DNA of 64,000 bases from Rhytidiadelphus loreus (Eukaryota; Streptophyta; Bryopsida; Hypnales; Hylocomiaceae): contig OX344763.1 of NCBI GenBank assembly GCA_947034895.1, positions 7,690,501-7,754,500 on the forward strand, written 5' to 3'. Below the pieces are notes generated by a model that did no database searches, had not been told where the DNA came from, and saw only the letters and a program-made list of their open reading frames with translations. Below are positions 22,207 through 33,376 of this stretch, in pieces. The position numbers and the translations under genes are program-made. The first letter of the stretch is position 1; each line of letters begins with the position of its first letter.

Positions 22207-23749
22207 GATTGTCTTATGCGCACTTCTCTGGCTTGCTTCCCAAATGTTGGTCGTGCGGAACCACTTCTAGAGACGGAGCAAGTCTGACTGTTTTCGATGT
22301 GTGCTTCCCGGTGCGCACCTCAAGCTTTTTCAAATTTCAGAGGATTCACGACCGGCGTCCAAGATAGGCAGACAAAGGCTAGCATTGGAGCATTGAAGTA
22401 TGGGCCCGCAAATGAGTTGCCCAAGTCGCGCAAGGGACTGTTAGGCAGCCAGAGGAGAGCGTCCACATGATGAGGTAGGCTCATTTTGGCGGCTCGTAAT
22501 TAAGTTCTGAACCCAGCCATTAGTAGTTACTAAGCCTCAAAGTTCAACTTTGCAGGATCACTGCACTCAGTCATTTAGTGGTTTAAGTCGTGTGAAAACA
22601 AGGCTGCAGTTGTTGCTGCCAGTTGGGCAACCATTCCTACTGAATTACGTACTTGGCCAAACGAAGACGTGAAATAAGAAACGGGAACATTCATGTACCA
22701 CGTTTTAGCTTGAGGTAGATTTTTCACGAGAGGCATGCAATGTGGAAGAATATTGACGATTCGGAAGATTTCGCCACCCTAATTCACTTTGCATGCATTT
22801 TGCAAAGCAAGTACTAGTACATGTAAAGGAGTTTCTTACAAATTTTGAACACCCAAGGAGAAGTTGTGTACTACGAGTTTTATGCAAAGGTAAGGTACAA
22901 TCTCACTTCATGGTTGGTGAAATGTACTAGTGGAAGAGTTTTTTGTTGCTTTGATTTTCTGGAGTGGGTGGGCAATGGAACCCTAGAAACTTTCGTGAGC
23001 ATTCCTACATCCTGAAATGATGTAGGCTAGAAGAATGACTTCAAGGTGACTTCTTGTGCACTTTTGAGTCACCAAGAACTTGCGAATTAGTTATTTGTTA
23101 GTCATAATGAAGATGCAATTGTCATTCTTGACTTACATATGACTTACGTATGACATCTTCCTGCCAAGTGTCATTAAGTACCAGTGCATTATACTAAAGT
23201 CCGGGCACATCCGCATGTCTAGATTCTGGTGTACTTACCATGTCACTTAGAGAAACAAATGTGATTTATATGTTGCATTGGACCATCGCCTTCTACTGTA
23301 CACTGAAGTGTTTCATTTAAAAGCCTGGGCATGCAGTAACCTTTATGAGATGTTCCCATTGTGGTTCGTCGTCATTATTACTTGGAACCCTCACATTTTT
23401 AAGATTCAATACGTTTCTAAAATAAATAACATGAGTTCCTTTGGAATTTTGTTCTCATGTACTGATGTACATGGCCTATCGTTGCTGATGATCGTGATCA
23501 TTTCGCTAACATGTGCTAGTCACTTACAAGTCACATTTTCTCATTTTCCAGTTATTCAGCAGTTGAATAAGTCATTTTGAAGTTATTCAAAAGTTGACTA
23601 AGTCATTTTCTAGTTAGTTTGCAGTTACAGAAGCCATTTATCAGTCATTACCCACTGTACACAAGTACATTTAGCCAAATCATTGTCCGTGACATTGGAT
23701 CATTTGCAGTGGTGGCTAACGTCACTCAGCTTCCGGGATCACACGCGAC
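22207..23749. promoter_or_regulatory. Divergent promoter region of CACTA element C
   Basis: This 1.5-kb stretch separates the ATG codons of the minus-strand TnpA-like gene (22206) and the plus-strand TnpD gene (23750). It has no convincing exon. AGTCATT/AAGTTATT-like motifs cluster at 22560 and 23030-23680, the same words as in the terminal arrays, so the element's own protein may bind its promoter. An in-frame TAA just upstream of 23750 supports the chosen TnpD start. Confidence 0.5.
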
Positions 23750-26700
23750 ATGATACCCACCACAGTACCCCTATCAGACACTCGTAGGCAGCAACTACGA
23801 GATGACCGTCTTTGGCTTAGAGAATTGCAGAGGGCCAGGGAGTATAATATCAACAAATTACATTGCCCGTGCACCAATTGCCGAGGTCGTAAAAGACTTT
23901 TCATACGAAACGTACGGCAGCACCTCATCCGCAACGACCGAGATCCACAGTCGAGGATTTGGAGAGGCCCGGGTGCACGAGACTCCTCAGACGAGGAATG
24001 GGACCAACAATTTTGGGGACCGGTCGTAGTGGAGCCGGAGGAATTGGATGCCACAATTGATACTCGTGGGATGGTCGACCAAACACTACACCCAGAAGAA
24101 GTTCAAACATGTTCAGTAGAGAGAGTTCAGGAGGAAGTTATGGACGCTTTTGCCACAGCAGACTCTATTCATGCAGAGTTCATGGAAGTGGACGGTGGTT
24201 ATGCTGCAGAGGGTGAAGAATGTCGTGACGACCAGCTGGCTCCCGACATGGGCCCGAATAGGGGCGATGTTGATCCCAATTTTGATGGGAGGGCGTTGGA
24301 GGAGTCGTTGGAGCATTTGTATGCTGGAGCTCGGTCCAGCAAGCTTGCGTCCACAGTGTTACTAATGAACTTGTGCACCGTACACGGTGTTAGCAATCAG
24401 TGCGCGAACGAACTCTTCAGCATTTTGCATTCCCATCTCTTGCCAGAGAACAATACGTTGCCTCGAACCCACCATGCAGCAAAGACACTTACCGGCAAGT
24501 TGGGTTTGACATACAACACCATCCATGCATGCGAGCGCGGGTGTGTGCTTTTTCGTGGATCCCATGTAGATGCCCTTTGTTGCCCTAAGTGTGGTGGTCG
24601 TAGATACCGAGATCCAGATCGTCGTTGGTTTCTAGTGAAGGTCCTCCGTCACTTTCCGATTATCCCACGACTCCAGCGAATGTTCATGAGTCCAGCTATT
24701 TCCAAGTTGATGGTGTGGCATGCAGACAATCGGAGCAACAAAGAAGGAGGGGATGGCTTAGTCAGACACCCTTGCGATTCCAAAGCATGGCAACATTTTG
24801 ACGAGAACGTGGATCCTTCCTTTTCAAGTGATCCACGGAACACTCACTTTGCCTTGGCAGCAGACGGAGTGAATCCTTTCAAATAAAACCGATCATCATG
24901 GTCAACATGGCCCGTTGTGTTGTTGAATTATAACCTTCCACCGTGGTTGAGCACGAAGAAGTTTTTCATTATGTTGGCCCTTCTGATTCCAGGGAGAGAG
25001 TTCGTCACAGGTGAAGTCTTTGACGTATATTTAGAGCCTCTCGTGGATGAATTGCTGGAATTGTGGGCCGGGGTTCCAACATATGATGTATCAAAAGATG
25101 TAGGATCAAGGTCTTTCCAATTGAGGGCCATGTTGCTATGGACTATCTACGACTTTCCCGGGTATGGCACAGTAGGAGGCTTCTCTCATCAAGGGTATGC
25201 AGCATGTCCATGGTGTGGCGTGGATTTGGGTGCTGAGCATTCAACAGAGCTTGGTAAGCAGATTTATGGTGGTACTCGGCGATGGATCCCTGAAAATCAT
25301 CCCTATAGATCAGAAGAAATGAAGGACCATTTCAACGCATCAATTGAAACCCGCCCCAAACCACGCACGGTGATAGTAGAGGAGCAAATTCAGCATGCCC
25401 TAGAGTGCGAGGCGTGGAAAGTAGAAGGAAATAGAGATGGTGCTGTAGGGGACCCCTCCAAAATATATGGCTTGAAACGACTGAGCATCCTTTTCCGCTT
25501 GCCGTATTGGAAGGTGAGTATCAATGGTCGGCAACACCGCCATGAAAAATGACTTTCTTGTGACTAATCGGTGACTAAGATGCAACTTGTGAGTACTGAG
25601 GAAGTCGTTTTTTAGTATTAGTCCAGTTGAAGTCATGATTAATGACTAACGTATGACTAGTATATGACATAGTCCCTAGTGTTTGACCATGAGACATGCG
25701 TGCGATGTGAGAACTGCCAGGATCTCCTCATTCGGTACACGCTAGACGTCATGCATTGCGAATTGAATCTCGCAAAGAATTTCCTAAAAACTATAACAGG
25801 GAAGAAAGACACAGTCAAAGTCAGAAGAGACATGCAGAGGCGCAATATTAGGAAGCACTTGTGGCTCATCCCACACCCCCGAAAGGCAGGGAAGATGGTG
25901 AAACCGCGTGCTTCGTATGTGTTGTCCGAAGAGGAGTTTGAAAAATTTGCTAAGTGCATAGAGTCCTTGAAGACACCTTCCGGCTATTCTTCTGACTTGG
26001 GGAAGTGCATTCGGAAGAAGAACTTTGGAGGATTGAAGTCCCACGATTACCACGTCTTAATGCAACAGGTAATGCCACTTGCGCTTCGCGGCTTGATGCA
26101 ACCGGATCCTCGCATGGCTATCATGAGAATGTGCAGGGTATTCAGACGCTTGTGCACGAAGGTGTACAATCCAGCGGAATTTCAATCACTAGAAGCAGAT
26201 GTGGCGGAAAGTATGGCATTGTTGGAAATAGAATTTCCACCATCATTTTTTGACGTAATGATACATCTTCCCTACCATCTTGCAAAAGAGTTGGACTTGT
26301 GTGGACCGGTTAGTGCGAGGTGGATGTATCCAGTGGAACGATACATGAAGGTGTTGAAAAACCATGTCCGAAATTTGGCCCACCCAGAGGCCTGCATGGC
26401 AGAGGGCTACTTGAAGGACGAATGCCTTGGATTCATTAATGAATACCTCCACAGATTTGAGGAGACTCAACGGCGTATATGGGATGAAGATGAAGAGTAT
26501 GGAGATGTGGAGGAGGTTTTACAAGGAGCGGGCTGGCCATATATTATGAGCCCAGAGTTGAGAGATATAGCCCACCAGTATGTGCTATCCAATTCAACTG
26601 CTATGCAAGATTTGGTGACGTAAGTACTTTCCAAAATTTGTGAATGCAATGCCCAGCTCAATCCAGTGTTGTTTCGTGAACAGAGTTGTACTCTTTGTGG

Positions 26701-27628
26701 ATTCCATGCACATGCTAGTTCCAGAGTTGTTCATTAGATGTTTTGAAGTCATTTAGAAGTTGCCCGCTCTCTTTCCGTGACTTAGAAATGACTTGGTGGT
26801 GACTAGCTGCAGTGAGGAGAGAGTCAGAGAACGATCTAAAACCACCTCATGAATCTGGGGTTCGCCAGCCAAATGGGACGGCATTATGATTTGTTGTTGG
26901 ATTGAAGTTTGTTTCTGATAATATCATTGTGACTCTTACTCTGTAGGTCATGGAGGGCAGAATCCGTCACAAATCCACAAACAGGCACTTTGTTAGAGTG
27001 GATTCAACGCACGATGCAAGATGCTGACTTAAATTTGAGGAACCAAATAGACATGGACCGATTTCTTCTAAGCCAGAAGCCTGCACAGAGAGCCACTCGG
27101 TACACACGTGTCATTGCATTTGGTAAGCACTTCAAAGTAGAAGATGAAAGTTGGTTGCATTTTGTGAGCTACAACAGTGGTATAGCTTCTGTTTTTCAGG
27201 AACCATCATCCCACATTGAGGATTCATCTGTGAACTACGTGGGGGTCCTTAAGGACATTCTAGAGCTAGATTATGGTGCACTGAATATGCGCATTATTCT
27301 ATTGCGCTGTGAGTGGGTGAAAACCCAGGACAATCGAGGGAATGACACATACACCAGAGACGAGTCCGGCTTCCTAGTGGTGAACTGTTGGCATAAACTA
27401 CCTCGCATGTAAGATCCCTTCATTTTTCCAAGCCAAGCAACGCAGGTATTCTTTTCAGATGTTCCTGAACGACCCGACTGGAAAGTAGTCTTATGCAAAG
27501 AAGCCAGAGCACGCCGTGAAGTCGTGGACACATCGGATGCATTCATCAGCACCAACATAGAGAGCAACGGACTAAGAGCTCCCCATAGGTTACCAGTTCC
27601 AGGCTTCCAGTACAGATGGTTAATCTAA
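23750..27628 (+). pseudogene. tnpD: CACTA transposase TnpD (Transpos_assoc, tnp2, DUF4218, DUF4216)
   Basis: Three exons: 23750-25513, 25680-26619 and 26947-27628, with GTGAGT and GTAAGT donors. Exon 1 starts with a transposase-associated domain (LHCPCTNCRGRKRLF), then the tnp2 domain (PKCGGRRYRD, LMVWHADNRS, YNLPPWLSTKKFF, IYDFPGYGTVG, CPWCGVDLG). Exon 2 is DUF4218 (LKSHDYHVLMQQVMPLALRG, FPPSFFDVMIHLPYHLAKEL, MYPVERYMKVLK). Exon 3 holds DUF4216 (VGVLKDILELDYG, LLRCEWV, FPSQATQVFF). It should cut and rejoin element ends in the nucleus. Two in-frame TAA codons, at 24884-24886 inside tnp2 and 27410-27412 inside DUF4216, are the only breaks. Domain order and gene structure are otherwise complete. 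Confidence 0.92.
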
Positions 27629-28606
27629 TCGGGGCCATCGAATTGACGGAGGAAGAGAATTTATTAGCACAAGAAGGGTATTAGTGTGTGAGGGCGCAAA
27701 TTATGCAGTCACTAAGAAGTGATATCATAGTCGCGGCGTAGTCACTGCGAGTCATTCAGAAGTGATAGCGTAGAGGGTGCGTAGTCACTACTAATTGTTC
27801 AGAAGTGATAGCTCCAAGGTAGTGCACGTAGGTTTTCAAGTCCAAGTTGATCTGACAACCATTTTCATGCATGGAAAGATGCGCAACTTGTATATGTCTT
27901 TCATTAATTTTAGCTTAGCTCATTTCTGGCAGAGGATGCATGAAAGTGTCAGTGAAAGAATCATTAGTCCGTCGATGACACTAATGTGTATCATGTGACC
28001 ATATACAAGACATTGGAAGGAAATTTGACCACCAAGCCTATCAATGGTTCCATTTTTATTTTCAACCCAAGGACTGGATCAGACAGCTGTTATTCAAGGT
28101 CATTCACACTACCTAGGTTAGTCTGCACAAGAAGTATCTCTATTTCCCAGAAAAAGTCATTTAGCAATTGCGCTGAAGTTACTGTCAGTTGTCAGATGCA
28201 GTCGCTTCCCGACATACCTTCCTAGCAATTGACCCGGGCAGCGCATTGCCCTGCCCGCACTTTTTCCAAAACAACGTTCTACACCCTAAACCACCCTAAA
28301 GTCATAACAAAGTTGTTCCCAAGTCATTTGAAGTCACAAAGAAGTATAGTACCGTAGTCGTTAATGACTTTAGCGTTACTTCAAATTCCTCACAGACTTC
28401 TTTGCGTCATTTCCAACGAATGTGACCCATTCAAGTCATCCTCTATCAGAAGTTCATCCCATAGTCGTGATAAATGACTTCAGAATGACTCGCACACTGT
28501 GGAGATTGCGACTACGGTGCAATTATAGAGGATCTAGTCATTTTCTAGTGAAACCGGACAAAGAGTCATTTTCTGGAGTCATAGATACCCCTGTTTTTTT
28601 GTAGTG
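26640..28606. repeat. Right subterminal repeat region of CACTA element C (overlaps last TnpD exon)
   Basis: AAGTCATT, AGTCACT and TGACTT words recur around 26745-26800, 27707-27800, 28157, 28300-28490 and 28535-28585, mostly in non-coding DNA after the gene. With the left-end array they form the expected subterminal binding region. Between 27629 and 28606 no gene is visible. Confidence 0.7.
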
Positions 28607-28612
28607 AGACAC
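28607..28612 (+). other. Overlapping target duplications: AGA (CACTA C) and GACAC (element B)
   Basis: AGA at 28607-28609 repeats AGA at 2100-2102, flanking the CACTA. GACAC at 28608-28612 repeats GACAC at 32047-32051, flanking element B. The CACTA therefore inserted inside B's left target duplication, which fixes the order of events. Confidence 0.88.
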
Positions 28613-28927
28613 TGTCGGAATCCGTAATAGCTTAGTACGGACCTTAATAGACTAAGAAAAATTAAAATAGATCAAAATTGAAAAAAATTAGTTTAGGCAT
28701 AGACTAGCGGAAACAAATAAATACTTAGAATTAGTTTAGACTTCATTCCGGAACCAGTACGGAAGCATGACGGAACTTGACATCCGGGTGGACGGATTCA
28801 GGAGCCGGAACATAGGAACCCGGAACGCAGGCATTAAATTCAGTAGCTTGCGGCGGTAGACTAGGGATACGTTACGGCGTTCCGTAGCCTGCGTTCCCGT
28901 TACAGTGAACGTTGGGCGCAGGATTTC

Positions 28928-28935
28928 TATATAAA
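28928..28935 (+). promoter_or_regulatory. TATA box (TATATAAA) of the gene in element B
   Basis: TATATAAA lies about 110 bases upstream of the ATG at 29042, in a GC-richer context, a plausible core promoter for the open reading frame that follows. Confidence 0.55.
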
Positions 28936-29041
28936 CCTAGTTCCTCCTCATTTCTCGCCCTCTTTCAGTTGCTTCGCATCTGGCTGATAGTGAGAGAAAG
29001 TGTGGTCAGTTAGGGTTACCGCGATAGGAGAGGTGAGACGG

Positions 29042-30943
29042 ATGGCAGGGGTTAGTACGTGGTATATAGTACCGGCCTGGAAGATCAGTCTGGTATATTC
29101 GGAAGATCCGCTGCACTTGCGGCATTTAGAGGACGATTTGGTTGTTTTAGGTTGTGCAGGTCTGCTGAAGAAACCCTGGAACATCCAGAGTGACCAGGTG
29201 CTCCGGGAGTTGGTGGCAGGTGCTCCGAACCAGTACGACCAGACCGTACGTGGACATCCGGACCAGTGGACGGAGGAGCTGTGGGCGGAAGTGTATGGGT
29301 TCTCCCAAACCGGAAGCGGATTCGCTACCCGGACGGACCAGTACCACCAGCACAAGTTCGTGAACCCACCACACGCGAAGGAAGGCTACGCAATCAAGGA
29401 CTGCCGGGACGAGAGGCACAGGCGGCTGCTCCGGTTTCTGCTACCGATTCTGTACCTGGATAAGAGTTCCCGGGTTACGGTAACCATGGCCAACACGATC
29501 TTCGGGGCATTTCAGGATCGGGTCGTGAACTGGGGCCGGATCGTGGCGAGCGTGGTGGGGCGCTGCACCAGGAACTTGGCGAAGAACAAGCCGAACCTGC
29601 TCAGCACGTACCTGCTCCACCTGTACCAGCACCGGGAACTGTTGACGGAAGACGAGGCGACGGATTACGAGACCGGGCTCATCATGCTCCAATGCAACTG
29701 CTCTGACAACGAGGAGCAGGAGACGCAGGAGTCTGAGGATGAGGAGGAAGAAGCCAAGCCGAAAGTCAAGCCGGAGATCAAGGAAGAGAAGCCGAAACCG
29801 GAACCCAAGCAGACACAGAGGGAGAAGGAGGAACGGGACCAGCCATCGGGAAGCAAAAGACAGAAGTCTACACTTCCGACTGCCAGAGGTAAATTCCCGG
29901 GTCCCTTTCTCATCCAGGATAAACAGGAGTGGGAAGGACCCTGCTTCTTCGAGTGCGGAGAAGAGTGGATCTGGACCGCAAAGGATTACCACGACAGGCT
30001 CACGGAGATCGTACTCCGGTCCGCAGAAGTGGTGAAGTGCGAACCGGAAAACCTGGTGGATGCGCTGAAGGCGTTACCAGCCGAGTCGGAATGGAACGAG
30101 ATGAGGACGGAAATCCGGAACTTGAAGATGGAACGGGACGCGTTCAAGGGGAAGCTGATCTGGACGGAAGGAGAGCTGCACCAGTCTCAAGGGGCGACGC
30201 AGAAGGCATACCAAGCGTTCCAAACCTTCCAGAAATGGATGGTCAGTCCGGCGGACCTCTATCACAAGGCGGCACTGTATGACGAGATGCAGAAGACGTC
30301 CGCAGCCCTCACCAACACGAAGATAGTCCGGGTGATGGTGGAGATGTCCGGAAGAATGGAGGCATCATTGAAAGAGTTCCGATCTATGATGGCGAACATG
30401 GATCCGAACAAGCCTCTCGACTTCGGGGGATTTCCGGAAGTTCCGGATGTCATCGCAACTCCGGCAACTCAACCTCCCATCTCGCCCATCAGGCGGACAG
30501 GTCAGTTTGGGTCACTGATCCATATTGTCACTCAAGGGGGTCCCTCATCCGGATTTCTGGGTCAGGATATGCCGGTCCGGAGCAGTTTGGATGCCCGGAT
30601 CGACCTTGTCTAGAATCCGGCATGGACGCATCCGAAGCAGTTCGAGGATATCGAACCGCCTCCACCGATGCCCTTACCTACACCGGATCCCATCGAGATA
30701 TCAGAGGAGGCGGAGGTAGAGGAAGTAGAAGTAGAAGAAGCAGAAGTGGAGGAGGATCCGAAGTCGTTGGAGAAGGCGGACCGGTCTCTCGTCCATACGG
30801 ACGAGACGGATTCTGACAGTCCTTCGGTCCGGAAGACGTCGATCATCACCCGGGCGTCCCTCCGTACACCCCAAGGCAAGACCAGCACCCGGGGGCAGTT
30901 AGGATTTGACAGTAGTTCGAAAAAACAGCGGAAGGGAAAGTAG
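29042..30943 (+). pseudogene. Unrecognised 600-plus-residue protein encoded inside the LTR of element B
   Basis: The first ATG in a good context is at 29042 (MAGVSTWYIVPAW); upstream codons in the frame lack ATG. The N-terminal 190 residues look globular (for example ELWAEVYGFSQTGSGFATRT and HRRLLRFLLPILYLD). An acidic/Lys-rich linker follows (SEDEEEEAKPKVKPEIKEEK), then a helical middle with coiled-coil character (WNEMRTEIRNLKMERDAFKG). A TAG at 30611-30613 is followed in the same frame by a Pro-rich and acidic tail to a second TAG at 30941-30943, so the ancestral protein probably included that tail. It does not resemble Gag zinc knuckles, protease or polymerase. Codons are unusually rich in CGGA/CCGG. 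Function is unknown. Confidence 0.6.
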
Positions 30944-31128
30944 ATAGTTAGACTCATAGTGTTTTTAGTTATCTTTTTGTTAGACTTAGAGTTCCGGGTC
31001 TCAGTCAGAACCCGGATTCCGGATTTTCAGGGGTAAGTTTCAGTTAACTTATCCACCCGGACTTTTAGGGCAATTTAGGATGGTGTTTAGTGGCACTTTC
31101 CGCGGGTTTTACGGCATGTTGTTTTGCT

Positions 31129-31135
31129 TATAAAA
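31129..31135 (+). promoter_or_regulatory. Second TATA box (TATAAAA) in element B, likely LTR promoter
   Basis: GCTTATAAAAGGAAGGG lies about 185 bases after the open reading frame, followed by a T-rich segment. If element B is an LTR, this marks the U3/R border and places the gene in U3. Confidence 0.5.
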
Positions 31136-32046
31136 GGAAGGGACCACTTGTGGTCCTTCATTCCTTTTCTTGCTATTCCTTATTTTGAACAGTAAATATA
31201 TGTGTGCATTTTTATTGTCTTTTTACTCATTGCCTTAGTTTTCTTTGTGGGTCCTTGGTTTCCTTTTCCTTGGGAGTTTGAAGGTTGCTTGAGCGCTTGC
31301 TTGAAGGTTTTGGCTACAAAGTAGAGAGGTGGTAAGGAGGAGTCCAGATTTAGGGTTTCTCGGGTCTGTGAACTGTGTGTTGTCCAGGGAAGCAGTTTTA
31401 GCGTGTGTAGGAAGTAGTGCGGAGTCCGGCGTTGGTGGTGTGGGTGCAAGTCCGGAAGGCCAGGGAGGGTTCCGTGCGGAGATAAGCAACCGTCTGTGGA
31501 AAACCCCCACTCACCCGGAAAGTTCCGTCCGTCTGCAAAACACAAGTTGGAGTGCTAGTACCGGACCCCGTCTCAGTTTCCGGGTAAGTCTTGTATTTGT
31601 CGTTGTAGCAAGGGGAGTCGGGTTGTATTCTGAGTGATCTGCTTCTGGAGAAATCCGAAGTTGTGAGGGTCAGCCAGTCTGTTCTTTGTTTGTGACGGAA
31701 AGATCTTTGGATACGTGTCATTAGGAAGTTAGAGTTAGTGAAATACAAAGAGTGGTGCTGTCCTTACCCCTCCGGAAAAGTTAGTGAGGACCCTCTGAAG
31801 GTAAAACAGAGGTATCGAAAACCGTGTGTGTAAGTTACGGATCTGGTGTTTGTAATAATCCGGATCCGGTAGAGAGTCCGGATAGAGATAGAATCCGGGT
31901 TGGGGAGTGATAGTTTCATGTAATCACATTAATCGGATAAATAAGGAATTTAGAACACCCTCTGGGGTTCCCTGGGACGATATTCCGTGTCATCTTGCCA
32001 CTTTGTTGTGGTTAAGAGCGCTTACTACAGTATTACGCGTACGACA
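31136..32046 (+). other. R/U5-like part of element B, no gene
   Basis: Only short overlapping frames on both strands occur here and none looks real. The sequence keeps the CCGGA-rich composition of the unit and ends with the TG...CA-type terminus at 32046. Confidence 0.45.
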
Positions 32047-32785
32047 GACACCTCGGAGACCGAGGCCGTTTGCAAGTCCCTACCTGCCTTGGTGGTCACT
32101 CAAGGAAGGGCAAAGAGTGGCCCTCCCCCACCTGAACCAGAAATAGTTAGCTCGCTGGATTCTAGCTCACATAGTAGTATGCATTTGCACTCGTCCCAAG
32201 ATTCCCCTCAGTTCTCCGACCTACAGAGCACTCTGAAGGAGACTGCCAAGGAGGTACGATTCCAAGAGAATTTGCCAACTTCGACCGAGATGGATGAGGA
32301 TGAATTCCAGTTTGTTCAAACGGGAACTCCATTCCATCCAACCAGCCCAAGATTGCGCTCGCGACCAAAGAAGGGCAGTAACCCTTCTCAGCCATACAAT
32401 CTGTGGGAGGACCTGGCCAAAGTCAAAGCAAATATATCCTTTGGTCAGTTGATCAACACCGCCCCCACTCTACGCAAGCAATTGAAGGAAGGAGCCACCA
32501 TCCCTCGAGGTTCCAAAGTAGTTGGCCTAGTCAATCAAGTAGGGTCACTTTCATTTCTAGGGGACCTAAGTCTCGACGTCAAGGAATCAGAACCCTTAAA
32601 GGAAGAACCCAAACTAGGCCTAAAAGAACCTAGAGAGAGCTTTGAGCCTGTCGAGATAGAAGTAGAGATCGTCAACAAGGTCATACCGAAGACGCTGGTG
32701 GATGATGGAAGCGGTGTCAACATCATGCCCGCTTTCACCATGCGCAAATTAGGTCTAGAAATCACGCATCCCTCATTGGTCACTC
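32047..32785 (+). pseudogene. Element A: linker and first half of the aspartic protease
   Basis: The frame broken at 2102 resumes in phase at 32047 with SETEAVCKSLPALVVTQGRA. It passes through a Pro/Ser-rich linker to a retropepsin core: a strand, then KTLVDDGSGVNIMPAFTMRK (Asp in a DGSG rather than DTGA/DSGA motif), then LGLEITHPSLVTLK. Plant gypsy elements often carry this variant. Protein processing is the expected role. The second half of the domain lies after MITE D at 33377. Confidence 0.75.
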
Positions 32786-32793
32786 TCAAATGT

Positions 32794-33376
32794 CACGGGG
32801 AGGACACTCCCTATGTTTTAGCAAACTACGTGAGGCGGAAAAAGTAAAACAAGTAATACACCTTAAAATTTAATTTCTTTTTCAAAAAAAAAATTATGGA
32901 TAGATTTTACTACTTTATAAGTTTATGTTTTGAATTATTGGTATTTTTTTGTGCTAATAGTAATTAGTTATAAATTTTTGAAGAAAAAAGATACACTGTA
33001 AAGCTGAAAATAACTTTCACACCTCTATATTATATAAGAAAAAAAATTTGAAAAATGAAAAAAAAATAATATAGAATAGCTTTCTATTGAAAGTTTATTT
33101 TGGTTGAATATTGATGCAATAGTCATCTTCATGTGAGCTCTATAAATATTTTAGTTGGAGAACATGCCATTTTAGTTCATTTTTCAACCCTTTCTAGACA
33201 ATATATCTTATGTTATTTGGAATTGAATTTTTTGTCAATAGAAACCTTTAGTCATTGTTAAACAAAGCTCAAAATTTTAGAATGAAATTATAGTTTATTC
33301 AAGGTGAATTACATGAATTACTTTTTCCACCGCCGCACGTAGGTACCCCAAATGTAGTGAGAGTGTCCTCCCCTAG
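32794..33376. mobile_element. Element D: 583-bp hAT-like MITE inside element A
   Basis: Ends pair as CACGGGGAGGACACT (left) and the reverse complement of AGTGTCCTCCCCTAG (right). The similarity continues inward over roughly 70 bases, including GGCGG...AAAAAGTAA and CACCTT. TCAAATGT flanks both sides (32786-32793 and 33377-33384), an 8-bp duplication typical of hAT elements. Its middle is AT-rich and non-coding, so it depends on a transposase elsewhere. It splits the protease frame of element A exactly, and the frame resumes without loss. Confidence 0.85.

Larger units (their letters stand above)
2103..28606. mobile_element. Element C: 26.5-kb CACTA (En/Spm) DNA transposon with 3-bp target duplication
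   Basis: The left end begins CACTACAAAAAAA at 2103 and the right end finishes TTTTTTTGTAGTG at 28606, a 13-bp terminal inverted repeat. AGA flanks both sides (2100-2102 and 28607-28609), the 3-bp duplication typical of CACTA elements. Inside are a plus-strand tnp2/DUF4218/DUF4216 transposase (23750-27628) and a divergent minus-strand TnpA-like gene (from 22206 leftwards). Short AGTCATT/AAGTCA motifs crowd both ends, as expected for subterminal transposase-binding repeats. About 13.2 kb of it (about 3592-16750) is a second, nested unit lacking those motifs. The insertion point is the junction between elements A and B, inside B's left target duplication. Confidence 0.92.
28613..32046 (+). mobile_element. 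Element B: 3.4-kb LTR-type unit (probable solo LTR) carrying a gene
   Basis: The unit begins TGTCGG at 28613 and ends ACGACA at 32046, giving TGTCG/CGACA termini, with a 5-bp duplication GACAC on both sides. These are LTR-retrotransposon signatures. I find no second copy of the start or end inside, so it looks like one long LTR left by recombination rather than a complete element. The region after 31910 (AACACCCTCTGGGGTTCCC, then ATTCCGTGTC) resembles the U5 end of plant LTRs. It contains a 5' gene with its own TATA box and a second TATA box downstream. It interrupts element A's gag-protease frame. A non-autonomous element with undetectable internal region is the alternative. Confidence 0.75.

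Noticed and set aside
28613..32046. Element B as host gene flanked by chance repeats
   Set aside because: TGTCG/CGACA ends, exact GACAC duplication and exact resumption of A's frame are too consistent with retroelement insertion.
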